Shown piece after piece: positions 62,106 to 64,000 of a stretch of 64,000 nt of DNA (its first letter is position 1; each line of letters opens with the position of its first letter). A model generated the notes under the pieces. That model was not told the DNA's origin, did not search any database, and was given only the letters and a program-made list of their open reading frames with translations. Source of the DNA: Halisarca cf. caerulea (lineage: Eukaryota > Porifera > Demospongiae > Chondrillida > Halisarcidae); assembly GCA_963170055.1 (NCBI GenBank), contig CAUJGJ010000371.1, positions 3,127,511 to 3,191,510 on the forward strand, in the 5' to 3' direction. The position numbers and the translations under genes are program-made.

Positions 62106-63990
62106 GTTCTTATTTCCAAAAGTTGTGTAAATACTTTGCAAATTTAAAATCTTGCTATTTGTTCGTTTTAAAAATACTTTGTTCACTTTCTGCGATGTTT
62201 GAATTTTGACTATTTCATGCTCTTCTTAATTTTAAAGTAATGTTTCTAACGTTTTTATTTCTAAAAGTAGTTTAAATACTTTGCAAATTTAAAATCTTGC
62301 TATTTGTTCGTTATAAAAATTCTTTGTTCACTTTCTGAGATGTTTGAATTTTGACTATTTCATGCTCTTCTTAATTTTAAAGTAATGTTTCTAACGTTCT
62401 TATTTCCAAAAGTAGTTTAAATACTTTGCAAATTTAAAATCTTGCTATTTGTTCGTTATAAAAATACTTTGTTCACTTTCTGCGATGTTTGAATTTTGAC
62501 TATTTCATGCTCTTCTTAATTTTAAAGTAATGTTTCTAACGTTCTTATTTCCAAAAGTTGTTTAAATACTTTGCAAATTTAAAATCTTGCTATTTGTTCG
62601 TGATAAAAATACTTTGTTCACTTTCTGAGATGTTTGAATTTTGACTATTTCATGCTCTTCTTAATTTTAAAGTAATGTTTCTAACGTTCTTATTTCCAAA
62701 AGTAGTTTAAATACTTTGCAAATTTAAAATCTTGCTATTTGTTCGTTATAAAAATACTTTGATCACTTTCTGAGATGTTTGAATTTTAACTATTTCATGC
62801 TCTTCTTAATTTTAAAGTAATGTTTCTAACGTTCTTATTTCCAAAAGTAGTTTAAATACTTTGCAAATTTAAAATCTTGCTATTTGTTCGTTATAAAAAT
62901 ACTTTGTTCACTTTCTGAGATGTTTGAATTTTGACTATTTCATGCTCTTCTTAATTTTAAAGTAATGTTTCTAACGTTCTTATTTCCAAAAGTTGTTTAA
63001 ATACTTTGCAAATTTAAAATCTTGCTATTTGTTCGTTTTAAAAATACTTTGTTCACTTTCTGCGATGTTTGAATTTTGACTATTTCATGCTCTTCTTAAT
63101 TTTAAAGTAATGTTTGTAACGTTTTTATTTCTAAAAGTAGTTTAAATACTTTGCAAATTTAAAATTTTGCTATTTGTTCGTTATAAAAATACTTTGTTCA
63201 CTTTCTGAGATGTTTGAATTTTGACTATTTCATGCTCTTCTTAATTTTAAAGTAATGTTTCTAACGTTCTTATTTCCAAAAGTAGTTTAAATACTTTGCA
63301 AATTTAAAATCTTGCTATTTGTTCGTTATAAAAATACTTTGTTCACTTTCTGCGATGTTTGAATTTTGACTATTTCATGCTCTTCTTAATTTTAAAGTAA
63401 TGTTTCTAACGTTCTTATTTCCAAAAGTTGTTTAAATACTTTGCAAATTTAAAATCTTGCTATTTGTTCGTTTTAAAAATACTTTGTTCACTTTCTGCGA
63501 TGTTTGAATTTTGACTATTTCATGCTCTTCTTAATTTTTAAGTAATGTTTCTAACGTTCTTATTTCCAAAAGTTGTTTAAATACTTTGCAAATTTAAAAT
63601 CTTGCTATTTGTTCGTTATAAAAATACTTTGTTCACTTTCTGAGATGTTTGAATTTTCACTATTTCATGCTCTTCTTAATTTTAAAGTAATGTTTCTAAT
63701 GTTCTTATTTCCAAAAGTAGTTTAAATACTTTGCAAATTTAAAATCTTGCTATTTGTTCGTTATAAAAATACTTTGTTCACTTTCTGAGATGTTTGAATT
63801 TTGACTATTTTATGCTCTTCTTTATTTTAAAGTAATGTTTCTAACGTTCTTATTTCCAAAAGTTGTTTAAATACTTTGCAAAATTAAAATCTTGCTATTT
63901 GTTCGTTATAAAAATACTTTGTTCACTTTCTGAGATGTTTGAATTTTGACTATTTCATGCTCTTCTTAATTTTAAAGTAATGTTTCTAAC
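62106..63990 (+). repeat. Right-end copy of 49352-50656, with four extra monomers
   Basis: Units 62106, 62251, 62396 and 62541 match 49352, 49497, 49642 and 49787 (offset 12,754 bp), including AATTCTTTG combined with T4/T12, and TTCGTGAT. Units 63266-63990 match 49932-50656 (offset 13,334 bp), including T145, T111 and A38. The 580-bp difference is four monomers at 62686-63265: TTGATCAC/A103, plain, C88/G141, T4/T12. Unit 63556 has C34 where 50222 has A34, and 63701 has a private CTTTATTTT. Confidence 0.83.
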
Positions 63991-64000
63991 GTTCTTATTT
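63991..64000 (+). repeat. Start of the next monomer, cut by the window end
   Basis: The last ten bases are p1-p10 of a further unit in register, so the array continues to the right. Confidence 0.95.

Larger units (their letters stand above)
1..64000 (+). repeat. Satellite array of 145-bp monomers spanning the window
   Basis: The motif GTTCTTATTTCC recurs every 145 bases from base 1 to the end, giving 442 full monomers plus 10 bases. All monomers read in the same direction and I found no inversion, spacer or inserted element. The representative unit is about 76% A+T, with T far exceeding A on this strand. Monomers differ at a limited set of diagnostic positions, and combinations of these define nested higher-order repeats. 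Stretches that vary little include p6-18, p39-55, p94-102 and p112-123. No reading frame of gene length is possible, because stop codons occur in every frame of the monomer on both strands and the unit length rotates the frame. Arrays like this are typical of eukaryotic centromeric, pericentromeric or subtelomeric heterochromatin; which one applies here is not visible. I do not recognise the family. Confidence 0.98.

Noticed and set aside
1..64000. Short open reading frames on either strand
   Set aside because: Each monomer has stop codons in every frame on both strands, and the 145-base period rotates the frame, so no frame can extend far. There is no start, ribosome context or protein family to support coding.
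1..64000. CRISPR array (regular repeats)
   Set aside because: The whole 145-bp period is conserved, with no short repeat separated by unique spacers and no cas genes. It is satellite DNA.
1..64000. One single HOR period for the entire window
   Set aside because: Periods of 3, 4, 5, 6, 7, 8, 10 and 11 monomers are each local, and none extends across the window.
1..64000. Species or family assignment of the satellite
   Set aside because: I do not recognise the monomer; composition and length alone fit many insects, plants and other eukaryotes.

Overview
The whole 64 kb window is one uninterrupted tandem array of an AT-rich satellite. I count 442 complete monomers plus the first 10 bases of another. 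All are in the same orientation, and almost all are exactly 145 bp. The representative monomer (1-145) has 35 G+C of 145 (about 24%) and is strongly T-rich on the + strand (68 T against 42 A). There is no gene, RNA gene, transposon or other non-satellite sequence. Stop codons are frequent in all frames on both strands, and 145 is not a multiple of 3, so a reading frame cannot stay open across the array. Such an array points to eukaryotic heterochromatin (centromeric, pericentromeric or subtelomeric). I do not recognise the satellite family and cannot name the species. Both array ends lie outside the window.

Positions inside the monomer (p1-p145) are counted from the G of GTTCTTATTT; the array happens to start at p1. 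Departures from 145 bp are few and informative: +1 at 436, 1887 and 5222; -1 at 3628; -33 at 10008 and 11135; -3 in ten monomers between 20527 and 34416; -2 at 53847, 56455 and 59353. These sum to -100, which agrees with 442 monomers ending at 63990.

Monomers carry combinations of diagnostic bases (mainly p4, 5, 12, 19, 22, 34, 38, 56, 60, 63, 68, 69, 77, 81, 82, 87, 88, 90, 93, 103, 111, 124, 131, 136, 141, 145). Reading these shows nested, short-lived higher-order repeats (HORs) rather than one uniform HOR. Region by region: 1-2902 is a 10-monomer HOR duplicated in tandem (2 x 1451 bp); 2903-4206 is mixed; 4207-20526 is a patchwork of 5-, 7-, 8- and 10-monomer repeats, two truncated 112-bp monomers and a 12-monomer block repeated 7.6 kb away; 20527-30794 holds the 3-bp-deletion lineage with 4-, 5- and 8-monomer HORs, all inside a segmental duplication of 3,906 bp (21826-25731 and 26019-29924, offset 4,193 bp); 30940-33984 has 3-monomer repeats; 34562-43841 has 11-monomer repeats and a large duplication (36157-39926 and 40797-43841) whose copies differ by five monomers; 44567-63990 is a different variant population with an 8-monomer HOR (45582-48481), a triplicated 6-monomer HOR (50657-53266), a cassette repeated three times that carries the 2-bp deletion, and 4-monomer repeats.

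The window therefore reads as a record of unequal crossing-over and local homogenisation in a satellite. I see no protein-coding or defence system. The most valuable items are the stepwise history of the 3-bp-deletion family, monomers that look like crossover hybrids, the near-identical multi-kilobase segmental copies (which also need checking as possible assembly duplications), and the sharp change of variants near 42-45 kb.
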